A stretch of 64,000 bases of DNA, taken from Nocardioides bizhenqiangii (GTDB lineage Bacteria > Actinomycetota > Actinomycetes > Propionibacteriales > Nocardioidaceae). Below are positions 36,406 through 44,324 of the stretch, in pieces. Location of the stretch: contig NZ_CP141059.1 in assembly GCF_034661235.1 (NCBI RefSeq), positions 4,153,501 to 4,217,500 on the forward strand. Direction: 5' to 3'. The notes beneath the pieces are model-generated. The model was given only the letters and a program-made list of their open reading frames with translations. It ran no database searches and was not told the origin of the DNA. How positions within the stretch are numbered: the first letter of the stretch is position 1; every line of letters begins with the position of its first letter. The position numbers were made by a program, and so were the translations under genes.

Positions 36406-38277
36406 CTAGGGTTGGGGACCGATGTCCGAGTCCTTCAGGATGTCGCTTTCCGCCGGCAGCTCGATCGTGACTTCCTCGTCGAACTCGGAGTACTCGAACC
36501 AGGCCCGCTTGGTCTCGTTGAGCCGCAGCAGGTAGTGGGGCTCGGCGACCATCACGTAGTAGGTCTCCTTCTTGCTGCCTTCCTGGAGGCGCACCTTGAC
36601 CGCGTCCTCACCCTGGACCGACACCACGCCCTCGTTGGTCGCGGTCGCACCGTCCCTCCCGTCACGCTCGAGGAACTCATCGAGATCGCAGACGCTCTCG
36701 AACTGTTGGGGGTCGTCGGTGAACTCGAGCCACCGGCCGTCGAGGAACTGCAGGAAGCTCTCGGGGTTGTCGATGCCGAAGTCGACGAGGAAGAGGGCGT
36801 CGGGCTTGATCATGATCCGCCCGTCCTTGCGCAGGACCTGGGCGGTGCCCCTGCCGAGATAGCTCATGGTCCCGGTGCAGTCGCCGTCGGAGGTGATGGT
36901 CATCCGGATCGACACGTTCTTCTTGCCGTCGGGGAACTGGCTGGTCACCAGCACCGAGTCGAGGACGTTCATCTCCTTCTCGGAGGTGCGCAGGATCTCC
37001 TCCGGGGGCAACGCGAGGAACGACGACTCCGCCGTCGGCTCCGACGGTGGGTCGTCGTTGCCGTCGTCCCCACCGTCACCGACCACGGCAGCCGCGGCGA
37101 TCCCACCGGCGACGGCCACCATCGCGGCCACCGCCGCGGCGACGAGCAGCCTGGTCCGACCGCTCCGACGCGCGGTCGACGGACGACGGTCGTGACCGGG
37201 CGGCGCGGTGCGCGCGAGGGCAGGCGGGAGGCCGGTCGGAGGCGGCGTCGACGGGGGCGGCGTCGACGGAGGCGGCGTCGACGGGGGCGGCGTCGACGGG
37301 GGCGGCGTCGACGGCGGCGCGACCCGCTCGTGGGTGTGCCGGGACGGGGTGCCGGACGACGCCGGGCGGAGCGCCGTACCGCCTCTGGCCTCGGGCACGG
37401 CAGCACCGGGCGTGTGCGGGAGCCGCAGCGCGGCCTGGAGGTCGGCCCGCATCGCGGCCGCCGTCGGATAGCGCTGACTCGGTTCCTTGGCCATCGCGAG
37501 CCGGAGGATCCGGTTGGTGGCCTGCACCATCGGGCTGGTGCCGGCGAGCTGCGGGATCTCCTGGGTCACGTGCGCCGCGACGATCTGGTAGTCGGTCTGG
37601 CCGGTGAAGGGCGGGGTGCCGGTGAGCGCGACCCACATCAGGCACCCCAGCGAGTACACGTCGGTGACGAAGCTGGCGGCGGCGCCTCCGTGCAGCTCCG
37701 GGGCCATGTAGGTCGGCGTCCCGACCGCCGAGGATCCGAACCGGGTCGACGCGGCGTCCATCCGACGCGCGATGCCGAAGTCCGCGAGGTACGCCCGCAC
37801 GGCATTGCCACGGATCCGGACCAGCACGTTGCCGGGCTTGATGTCGCGGTGCACGAGGCCGGCCTCGTGGGCGTCGGCGAGCCCACTTGCCACCTGCTCG
37901 ATCACGCTCAGCGCGTCGACCAGCGGCGGGACGCCGGCCGTCCGGATCAGCCGACCGAGGTCGCCGTCGACGATGAGCTGGCTCGCGATGTAGAGGTATC
38001 CGTCCTCCTCCCCGTGGGCGTAGACCGCGACGACGTGAGCCGACTCCAAGGACGCCTGGGAGCGGGCCTCCCGGCTGAACCGCTCCCGGAACTCCGGGTC
38101 GTGCGCGTAGAGCGGCGCGACGATCTTGAGCGCGACCTCCCGGCTGAGGTTCTCCTCGACCGCGCGGTAGACGACGCCCATCCCGCCCTGACCGAGCTGC
38201 TCCACGATGCGGAACCGTCCGATCCGAGCACCGGGAACGGGATAACCGCCAGCCGAGCCTCCCGAGACAGTGACCAC
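36406..38277 (-). CDS. Membrane Ser/Thr protein kinase with extracytoplasmic lipoprotein-like domain (623 aa)
   Basis: PknB-type receptor kinase. GTG start at 38277. The kinase domain is at residues ~18-280: glycine loop LGQGGMGVVYRAV, VALKIV, catalytic HRDIKPGNVLV, DFGIARR, and MAPELHG. A Pro-rich linker with five STPPP repeats follows, then one membrane helix (LLVAAAVAAMVAVAGGIAAAAVV, ~377-400). The outer domain of about 210 residues (NVSIRMTITSDGDCTGTMSYLGRG ... YLLRLNETKRAWFEYSEF) resembles the LppX/LprG-type hydrophobic-ligand fold rather than PASTA repeats; this last point is by eye. It may sense a lipid. The exporter and acyl-CoA dehydrogenase genes follow directly. Confidence 0.9.
   Translation of the reverse strand: MVTVSGGSAGGYPVPGARIGRFRIVEQLGQGGMGVVYRAVEENLSREVALKIVAPLYAHDPEFRERFSREARSQASLESAHVVAVYAHGEEDGYLYIASQLIVDGDLGRLIRTAGVPPLVDALSVIEQVASGLADAHEAGLVHRDIKPGNVLVRIRGNAVRAYLADFGIARRMDAASTRFGSSAVGTPTYMAPELHGGAAASFVTDVYSLGCLMWVALTGTPPFTGQTDYQIVAAHVTQEIPQLAGTSPMVQATNRILRLAMAKEPSQRYPTAAAMRADLQAALRLPHTPGAAVPEARGGTALRPASSGTPSRHTHERVAPPSTPPPSTPPPSTPPPSTPPPSTPPPTGLPPALARTAPPGHDRRPSTARRSGRTRLLVAAAVAAMVAVAGGIAAAAVVGDGGDDGNDDPPSEPTAESSFLALPPEEILRTSEKEMNVLDSVLVTSQFPDGKKNVSIRMTITSDGDCTGTMSYLGRGTAQVLRKDGRIMIKPDALFLVDFGIDNPESFLQFLDGRWLEFTDDPQQFESVCDLDEFLERDGRDGATATNEGVVSVQGEDAVKVRLQEGSKKETYYVMVAEPHYLLRLNETKRAWFEYSEFDEEVTIELPAESDILKDSDIGPQP
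37241..37315. repeat. Five 15-bp tandem repeats in the kinase linker
   Basis: Five units of GGCGGCGTCGACGGN, differing only at the last position, encode five STPPP pentapeptides on the minus strand between the kinase domain and the membrane helix. A perfect in-frame array like this is likely to vary in copy number by slippage, changing linker length without a frameshift. Confidence 0.85.
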
Positions 38278-38366
38278 GAGGACGTTTCTACCCGACGTGG
38301 CAGAAGAACGGTCCGACCGGGCGGCGGGTGGGAGGACTCGCGGCCCGGTCGGACGGTCACGCCGAT

Positions 38367-38429
38367 CCGGCTCGTCTGTACCCGACCCGGCGCGTTTGAA
38401 CCAGCCGGGTCGACGTTCAGATGAGCCGG
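38367..38429 (-). terminator. Long nested inverted repeat between the MMPL and kinase genes
   Basis: Outer arms CCGGCTCGTCTG (38367-38378) and CAGATGAGCCGG (38418-38429) pair with one G-U, and inner arms CCGACCCGGC (38382-38391) and GCCGGGTCG (38404-38412) pair around a 12-nt loop. It starts 10 nt after the MMPL stop codon and ends 90 bp before the kinase start. A terminator for the MMPL transcript is the simplest reading; a regulatory element of the kinase is possible. Confidence 0.5.
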
Positions 38430-38438
38430 GTCGGGGTT

Positions 38439-40604
38439 CTACACGCCGGCCCCGACCGGTTTCTCGTCGGCGGCCGAGCCCGGTCGGTCGCCCTCCTCGC
38501 GGAAGCCGTGGCGCTCCCACCAGCGGGCGAGCGGGCCGGGGGCCCACCAGTTCCAGCGGCCGAGCAGCTTCATGGTGGCGGGCACGAGGAGGGCGCGGAC
38601 GATGGTCGCGTCGACGAGCAGCGCGATCAGCATGCCGATGCCCATCATCTTCATGAAGACGACGCCGCTGAGGCTGAACGCGCCGATCACCACGGCGAGC
38701 AGAAGGGCGGCGCTGGTGATGATCCGCCCGGTCTTCTGCAGCCCGGTCGCCACCGCCCGGTCGTTGTCGTGGGTCGCGTCCCACTCCTCCCGTACCCGGC
38801 TGAGCAGGAACACCTCGTAGTCCATCGACAACCCGAACAGCACGGCCAGCATGACGATCGGGTTGGTCAGGTCGAGGAAGCCCGAGCTGGTGAAGCCGAG
38901 CAGGTTCTCGAGGTGACCGTCGCTGAAGATCCAGGTGACGACGCCGAACGCCGCTGTGATCGAGAAGAAGTTCATCACGATCGCCTTGACCGGCAGGACC
39001 AGCGAGCCGAACGCGAGGAACAGCAGCACCAGCATCACCGCGACGACGATCAGGCCCATCCACGGCAGGTGCGACTTGACCGATGCGGCGAGGTCGACGG
39101 TGTCGGCCGTCAGGCCGCCCACCAGTGCCGTCGAGCCGTCCGGAGCAGGCACGTCACGCAGGTCGCGGACGACCTGCTGGCTCGGCTCGCTCTGGCTGTT
39201 GCCCTCCCACGCGGCCCGCAGCAGCGTGGTGTCGCCTTCGGCCTGGACCGGCCGCACGTCGACGACGCCGGGCACGTCCGCGAGCGCATCGGTGTACGAC
39301 GCCACCGCGGCCTCGTCGGCACCCTCCAGCAGCACGTTGGCGGTCGACCGCTCGGACCCGAACTCGTCGTTGAGCCGCTCGGCCGCCTGGTGGGCGGCGG
39401 CGTCCGGCGGGAGCACCCGGTAGTCCACGCTGCCCCATTTCACACCGAGGAACGGCGACGCGACGGCGAGCAGCACGACGATCACACCGGCGGCCACCCA
39501 GACCGGACGCCGCATCACGCCGCGGGCCAGACGCGACCACGCGCCGTGCTCGCTGTCGACGGCGCTGGCCCGCTGGAGGAACGGGATCCGGAGCGAGTCG
39601 ACCCGCTTGCCGAGCAGTGCGAGCGTGGCCGGGAGGACGGTGAGGGCGGCCACCATCGCGACGAGGACCGCCGCGATGCCGCCGTACCCGATCGACTTGA
39701 GGAAGGCCTGCGGGAAGACCAGCAGCGAGCTCATCGCGGCCGCGACGGTCAGCGCGGAGAACATCACGGTGCGGCCGGCGGTCGCCATCGTGCGGACCAG
39801 CGCGTGCCGGGTGTCGTCCGGTGACAGCGCGATCTCCTCGCGGAAGCGGGACACCACGAACAGCGCGTAGTCGATGGAGAGGCCGAGACCGATCAGGGTG
39901 ATGATGTTGGGCGCGAAGATCGACACCTCGGTGATCTCGTTGAGCCCGGCGATCATCGCGCGGGCACCCATCACCGTGACCACACCCACCAGCAGCGGCA
40001 GCAGCGCCGCGGTCACGCTGCGGAAGATGATGAGCGAGAGGAGCAGGACGATCGGCAACGAGACGATCTCCGCCATCAGGAGGTCGTCCTTGGTGTGCTC
40101 GTTGACGTCGGAGTAGACCGCGTAGGAGCCGGCGAAGTCCACGTCGAGCGCCGATTCCTCGATCACCGGGCGGATGGCGTGGTAGGAGTCCATGAAATCG
40201 TTCTGGCTCTCGCCCTGCAGCGAGATGTAGACGGCAGTGGCGTGCTCGTCACTGCTCACCATCGCCGGGTCCTCGGTGTCGTAGAAGGTGGCGACCGCGG
40301 TGACCCGGTCTTCCGGGACCCGGGCCAGCGTGTCCTCGACCTCCGACCGGAACTCAGGGTCGGTGACCACCTGGTCCTCGCTGGTGAAGATCGCGATCAC
40401 GTCGATCGACTGGTTGCCGAAGGCGGCGCGCTCCCCTCGCAGCTCCTGTGTCGACTCCGACGAGGGGTCGTCGAACCCGCCGGCGGACAGCCTGTCCTCG
40501 AGCCCGACGCCGGCGAACATCGCCGCGGCGGTGATCCCGAGCCCCACCAGCAGCACGACGACCGCCCGCCGGACCACCAGGCCTCCCCATCGCTCGATCA
40601 TCAC
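38439..40604 (-). CDS. MMPL-family (RND) membrane transporter (721 aa)
   Basis: Large inner-membrane transporter of the MMPL/RND superfamily, associated in actinobacteria with lipid or drug export. Two halves each have one helix, an extracytoplasmic domain and a helix cluster. Signature segments are GLGLSIDYALFVVSRFREEIA in the first half and LFGLSMDYEVFLLSRVREEWDATHDNDRAVATGLQKTGR in the second, both with the conserved Asp-Tyr pair needed for proton coupling. Start ATG 40604 (MIERWGGLVVRRAVVVLLVGL). It is divergent from a TetR regulator, which probably represses it. Confidence 0.93.
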   Translation of the reverse strand: MMIERWGGLVVRRAVVVLLVGLGITAAAMFAGVGLEDRLSAGGFDDPSSESTQELRGERAAFGNQSIDVIAIFTSEDQVVTDPEFRSEVEDTLARVPEDRVTAVATFYDTEDPAMVSSDEHATAVYISLQGESQNDFMDSYHAIRPVIEESALDVDFAGSYAVYSDVNEHTKDDLLMAEIVSLPIVLLLSLIIFRSVTAALLPLLVGVVTVMGARAMIAGLNEITEVSIFAPNIITLIGLGLSIDYALFVVSRFREEIALSPDDTRHALVRTMATAGRTVMFSALTVAAAMSSLLVFPQAFLKSIGYGGIAAVLVAMVAALTVLPATLALLGKRVDSLRIPFLQRASAVDSEHGAWSRLARGVMRRPVWVAAGVIVVLLAVASPFLGVKWGSVDYRVLPPDAAAHQAAERLNDEFGSERSTANVLLEGADEAAVASYTDALADVPGVVDVRPVQAEGDTTLLRAAWEGNSQSEPSQQVVRDLRDVPAPDGSTALVGGLTADTVDLAASVKSHLPWMGLIVVAVMLVLLFLAFGSLVLPVKAIVMNFFSITAAFGVVTWIFSDGHLENLLGFTSSGFLDLTNPIVMLAVLFGLSMDYEVFLLSRVREEWDATHDNDRAVATGLQKTGRIITSAALLLAVVIGAFSLSGVVFMKMMGIGMLIALLVDATIVRALLVPATMKLLGRWNWWAPGPLARWWERHGFREEGDRPGSAADEKPVGAGV

Positions 40605-40633
40605 AACGCCTTTCGTAACTACCCGTCATTGCG

Positions 40634-40663
40634 GTTAACGCCGTTCACGGTAAACGGTGTAAA
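40634..40663. promoter_or_regulatory. Probable TetR operator between the MMPL and TetR genes
   Basis: Nested half-sites GTTAAC (40634), GTTCAC (40643), GTAAAC (40650) and GTAAAC (40658) form two overlapping imperfect inverted repeats, including GTTCACGGTAAAC (10 of 13 symmetric). It is in the divergent intergenic region, 30 bp from the MMPL start. Such paired sites are usual for TetR-family autoregulation. Confidence 0.55.
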
Positions 40664-40734
40664 CTCCGCTCGTCAACCCCTCCCGGGGTCTTCGCAGATG
40701 TGACCCTGACCGCAACGGAACCGAGGACCCACGC

Positions 40735-41511
40735 GTGCCGGCACTCCACCAGCCCACCCGACGCGAGCGACAGCGCGAGGCGACGTACGACGAGATCGTG
40801 CGGGCCGCCACCGAGCTGCTCACCGAGGGGGCCGAGCTGTCCCTGCGTGCGGTGGCGTCGCGGATGGGGATGACGGCGCCGGCGCTCTACCGCTACGTCG
40901 CCAACTACCAGGAGCTGGTCGACCTGGTGGCGTTCGAGCTGGACAAGGCAGCGACCCAGGACTTCATCAAGGCCGCCGAGAAGTATCCCGAGAGCGATCC
41001 GGCCGCGCGGCTGTGCGCAGCCTGCGTGGCGTTCCGTCGTTGGGCGTTGACCCGGCCGCGCGAGTTCGCCCTCGTCTTCGCCAACCCGATCCTCAGCGAG
41101 GAGTCCGACCGCCGCGAGCTGCTCACCCTGTCGACCTCGGGCCACTACTTCACCGACCTGCTCTACCAGATCTGGGAGCTCTACCAGTTCCCCTACCCGG
41201 CGCTCGAGGAGCTCGACCCGATCGTCAGGGAGGCGGTGCTCAACCCGCTGATCCCCGCGAAGGCGGCGCACATCGAGCCGGAGGACCGCGGCATCCTCTG
41301 GATCTACATGCGGTCCTGGTCGGCGCTGTACGGCGTGGTCACCCTCGAGTCGACAGGCCACTGCGACCCGCGGGTGCTCGAGAGCGCCGCGCTCTTCCGC
41401 GCGACGTTGATCGACTGGCTCGAGCCGCTCGGGCTCGGTGGCGAGAAGGAACGGATGATCCGGCTGCTCGACGACGAGCTCGCGCTGGGCCGGACGCCCG
41501 CGGCGCCCTAA
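40735..41511 (+). CDS. TetR/AcrR-family transcriptional regulator (258 aa)
   Basis: GTG start at 40735. The N-terminal TetR DNA-binding domain reads TRRERQREATYDEIVRAATELLTEGAELSLRAVASRMGMTAPALYRYVANYQELVDLV, followed by a helical ligand-binding domain with a C-terminal TetR_C-like part (FRRWALTRPREFALVFANP). It is divergently transcribed from the MMPL transporter. Its TAA stop overlaps the convergent asparaginase TAG stop within CTAA. It is probably a repressor released by a transporter substrate. Confidence 0.92.
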   Translation: MPALHQPTRRERQREATYDEIVRAATELLTEGAELSLRAVASRMGMTAPALYRYVANYQELVDLVAFELDKAATQDFIKAAEKYPESDPAARLCAACVAFRRWALTRPREFALVFANPILSEESDRRELLTLSTSGHYFTDLLYQIWELYQFPYPALEELDPIVREAVLNPLIPAKAAHIEPEDRGILWIYMRSWSALYGVVTLESTGHCDPRVLESAALFRATLIDWLEPLGLGGEKERMIRLLDDELALGRTPAAP

Positions 41512-42515
41512 TTGACGTACGCCGGGAGCAGCGCGCGCACCCGCTCGGGGTCGCCGACCGCGGCGAGCAGCGCGAGCAGCAGGATCCGGCCCTGCCCGGC
41601 GCGCAGCGTGCCGAGCGGCACGGCACCGGCCGCCACGAGATCGGCGCCGCCCCCGCCGCCGCCGTAGGTCCCGGCGACCGGCCCGGTGTCGACCCGGGTG
41701 GTGAGGCCGACCACGATCCCCTGCCGGGTCAGGTCGGCGACGGCCGCGACGACGGCCGGGTTGGCGTTGCCCGACCCGGTGGCGACGAGCACGACGCCCC
41801 GCGCGCCCGCAGCCGCGAACGCCTCCAGCGCGGTCCCGTCGACGCCGGGGTAGACCGCGGCGATGTCGACCCGGAGCGCCTCGATGTCGTGCGGGTCGAC
41901 GACCAGGTGCTCGCGATGTGCGGGGATGCCGTCGAGGACCAGCTTCCCGTCGACGACCCGTCCCAGGACGCCGCCGTCGGGATGAGCGAACGCCGCCGCC
42001 TCCCGGGTGTGCACCTTGCGGGCGCCCCGCGCGGCGAGCACCACGCCGTCGAAAACGACCAGCACTCCGAGGCCGCGGGCCCTCGGGTCGGCAGCGACCG
42101 ACAGCCCGTCACGCAGGTTGCGGGGACCGTCGGCGTCCGGGGCATCCGCCGGCCGCTGGGCGCCGGTGAGCACCACCGGGCGGTCGTCGGTGTGCACCAG
42201 GTCGAGGAGGTACGCCGTCTCCTCCGCCGTATCGGTCCCGTGGGTCACGACCACTCCATCGATCTCGGAGTCTCCGAGCGTCGCCAGCACCTCGCGGACG
42301 ATGAGCGCCTGGTCGGCGGTCGTCAGGGCGGAGCTGTCCTTGACGAAGAGGTCCCGAGCCTCGACCTGGACCTCGCCGACGCCCCCCGGCTCCCCGAGAC
42401 CCAGCGCGACCACGATGTCCCCCACGCGGTCGACCGGCTGCGCGGCACCGTGCTGGTCGAGCCGACTGGCGATGGTGCCGCCGGTGCCGAGCACCGCGAT
42501 CCGTCGAGAGGTCAC
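41508..42515 (-). CDS. Asparaginase-family amidohydrolase (335 aa)
   Basis: Cytoplasmic L-asparaginase-type enzyme, hydrolysing asparagine to aspartate and ammonia. The two catalytic threonine motifs are seen: VLGTGGTIASR near residue 8 and VVVTHGTDTAEETAYLL near 85, followed by PVVLTGAQRPADAPDADGPRNL. No signal peptide is present. Start GTG 42515 overlaps the sirtuin stop codon as GTGA; the longer frame upstream runs through the sirtuin gene. Side activity on other amides cannot be excluded. Confidence 0.93.
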   Translation of the reverse strand: MTSRRIAVLGTGGTIASRLDQHGAAQPVDRVGDIVVALGLGEPGGVGEVQVEARDLFVKDSSALTTADQALIVREVLATLGDSEIDGVVVTHGTDTAEETAYLLDLVHTDDRPVVLTGAQRPADAPDADGPRNLRDGLSVAADPRARGLGVLVVFDGVVLAARGARKVHTREAAAFAHPDGGVLGRVVDGKLVLDGIPAHREHLVVDPHDIEALRVDIAAVYPGVDGTALEAFAAAGARGVVLVATGSGNANPAVVAAVADLTRQGIVVGLTTRVDTGPVAGTYGGGGGGADLVAAGAVPLGTLRAGQGRILLLALLAAVGDPERVRALLPAYVN

Positions 42516-43198
42516 GTGCGGACCAGCTCGGCCACCCAGGCCGGCACCAGCTCGCCGGCCCGGCCGCGCCGCGCCTCGTGGAAGAAGAAGCTGCCCTCGC
42601 TCGGGACCAGGTTGAGCTCGAGCGTGCGTGCGCCGTACGCACGGGCCTGCTGCACGAACCCTGCGGCCGGGTAGACGGCGCCCGAGGTGCCGATCGAGAC
42701 GAACAGGTCGCACTCGACGAGCGCGTCGACGATGTCGTCCATCTGGTAGGGGACCTCGCCGAACCACACCACGTCCGGCCGCACCTCGCCGCGTTCACAG
42801 GAGCGGCAGGTCGCGCCGAGCATCGGCCCGTCCCACTGGCTGCGCTCCTCGCAGCTGACGCACAGCGCCGACCGCAGCTCGCCGTGCATGTGCACGACCC
42901 GCTTGGAGCCGGCTCGCTCGTGCAGGTCGTCGATGTTCTGGGTGACCAGGGTCAGGTCGTCGCCGAGGTGTTGCTCGAGCTCGGCCAGGGCGACGTGCGC
43001 CGGATTGGGTACGACGCTCCCGAGCGCGGCGCGGCGGGCGTCGTAGAACCGGTGCACGGTCACGGGGTCGGCCAGGAACGCCCCGGGTGTCGCGACGTCC
43101 TCGACCTGGTGGCCCTCCCACAGCCCGTCGGCGTCGCGGAAGGTCGGCACCCCGCTCTCGGCGGAGATGCCGGCTCCGGTGAGGACCACGACCTTCAC
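42512..43198 (-). CDS. cobB: NAD-dependent protein deacylase, sirtuin (228 aa)
   Basis: Sir2 family enzyme that removes acyl groups from lysine using NAD. Seen motifs: GAGISAESGVPTFRDADGLW (NAD site), TQNIDDLHERAGSKRVVHMHGEL with the catalytic His, a zinc site CVSC...CRSC, and GTSGAVYPAAGF. FYDARR carries the Tyr-x-x-Arg pair that marks class III sirtuins, so desuccinylation is likely alongside deacetylation. Start ATG 43198. It overlaps asparaginase by GTGA. Confidence 0.95.
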   Translation of the reverse strand: MKVVVLTGAGISAESGVPTFRDADGLWEGHQVEDVATPGAFLADPVTVHRFYDARRAALGSVVPNPAHVALAELEQHLGDDLTLVTQNIDDLHERAGSKRVVHMHGELRSALCVSCEERSQWDGPMLGATCRSCERGEVRPDVVWFGEVPYQMDDIVDALVECDLFVSIGTSGAVYPAAGFVQQARAYGARTLELNLVPSEGSFFFHEARRGRAGELVPAWVAELVRT

Positions 43199-43461
43199 GG
43201 CGGCAGCCTAAGCCCGTCAGCGAGCGGCGTCGTACGCCTCCCGGGCATCGTCGACCGCACCGCGCGGTCGCGAAGGGCGGCGTGCGGGGGCGGTTCGTGC
43301 TGCGTCCCCGACCGCCGCGGCTCGCGCGAGTGCTGCGATTGACAGCAGGGCGTACCGTCGAAGGTACAAGTCGTCGACCGGCTTCTCGATCCTGTCCCCG
43401 GCACCAGCTACCGCGATCCGCGGTGCGAGCCAGAGTGCAGCAGTTCATTGAGGATCAAGCC
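43199..43461. other. Intergenic region with weak promoter-like sequence
   Basis: Between divergent genes. It contains TTGACA at 43339-43344 and a short inverted repeat GTACC-N6-GGTAC at 43352-43367, but no -10 at correct spacing. I see no gene here; the Arg-rich open frames lack ribosome-binding sites. Confidence 0.5.
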
Positions 43462-43692
43462 ATGTTGGACGAGACCGTCTTCTCAGGTGTCCATGAAGTG
43501 TCCGTCGACCTTCCCACCGCACCCGACCAGGATCACGGCCTGGTGCTGAAGTGGCGCCGACGCGGCGAGATCCTGGAAGGGTTGGTCAGTCGCGAGGCCG
43601 ACGGCCGGGTCATGACCGAGTGGCTTCCGGCGCTGCTGCTGTCGCCGGCGGAATCGTCGACGGCGCCCGACAACGTCCTGGCCGAGAGCTGA
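43462..43692 (+). CDS. Small hypothetical protein (76 aa)
   Basis: ATG 43462 with GAGG upstream. The product MLDETVFSGVHEVSVDLPTAPDQDHGLVLKWRRRGEILEGLVSREADGRVMTEWLPALLLSP... is acidic with one basic patch (KWRRRGE), has no signal peptide or helix, and matches no family I recognise. It ends 1 bp from the convergent hemerythrin gene. Confidence 0.6.
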   Translation: MLDETVFSGVHEVSVDLPTAPDQDHGLVLKWRRRGEILEGLVSREADGRVMTEWLPALLLSPAESSTAPDNVLAES

Positions 43693-43693
43693 C

Positions 43694-44194
43694 CTAGGAC
43701 AGGACGGCGTCGACGGTCTTCTTCAGCGCGCTGGGCTGCGAGGGTCGCCGCGGCGCCTTCGTCCGGGCCTCCTGCATCTCGGCGCCGATCTCCTGGAGCA
43801 CCTTCCGGCCCAGACCGTCCCGGACCTTGGGGAACCAGTCCTGCTCCTCCTCCTCGATGTGGTGCGTGACGCTCTCGATGAGGACGGTGGTCTTGGCGTC
43901 GAACCGCTCGGCAGACGGGTTCATGCCGGCCAGCTCGACGACGAGGAGGTCGGCCACGTGGTGCTCCTCGTAGGACTCGAGCACGTCGTCCTCGAGGTCG
44001 GGCAGCAGCTCCCGGACCCGCGGGTACATGACCTCGTTCTCGATGTAGGTGTGCACGGTGAGGATCTCGATGATGTCGTCGACCAGCTTCGCCTTGCGGG
44101 CGGTCGCGTCCTCCCCCGCCTGCTGGAACTCCCGGAACAAGCGCCGGATCTCTTTGTGGTCCTGCTTGAGCAGGACGATGGCATCGGTGGACAT
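43694..44194 (-). CDS. Hemerythrin HHE-domain protein (166 aa)
   Basis: Cytoplasmic four-helix protein with a likely di-iron site. Ligand-bearing segments are LLKQDHKEIRRLF, HTYIENEVMYPRVREL, YEEHHVADLL and VTHHIEEEEQDWFP. ATG 44194 is chosen because AGGAG lies 8 nt upstream and the HHE domain starts at once; the frame is open farther upstream. Such proteins bind oxygen, nitric oxide or iron in stress responses; the role here is not resolved. A lysine-rich tail ends the protein. Confidence 0.92.
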   Translation of the reverse strand: MSTDAIVLLKQDHKEIRRLFREFQQAGEDATARKAKLVDDIIEILTVHTYIENEVMYPRVRELLPDLEDDVLESYEEHHVADLLVVELAGMNPSAERFDAKTTVLIESVTHHIEEEEQDWFPKVRDGLGRKVLQEIGAEMQEARTKAPRRPSQPSALKKTVDAVLS

Positions 44195-44324
44195 AAGGGG
44201 GTCTCCTGAGGTGGGGCGAGTCGTGGTCGAACGGAGAGGTACCCACTGCGCTACCTCCCACCACAGCAACGCTGCGGCCGACCCCGAAGGGCCGGCCGCA
44301 GCGCGATGCTGTTCCTCTCGCGGA

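Noticed and set aside
37241..37315. Regular repeats as a possible CRISPR array
   Set aside because: Units are 15 bp with no spacers and encode an in-frame Pro-rich linker.
43339..43370. TTGACA ... TACAAG as a promoter for the 76-residue protein
   Set aside because: The spacer is 20 bp and the -10 is poor.
44239..44244. GGGTAC on the minus strand ahead of the hemerythrin gene, resembling a stress sigma-B -10 element
   Set aside because: No acceptable -35 (GTTT-type) at 14-16 bp; too short alone to call.
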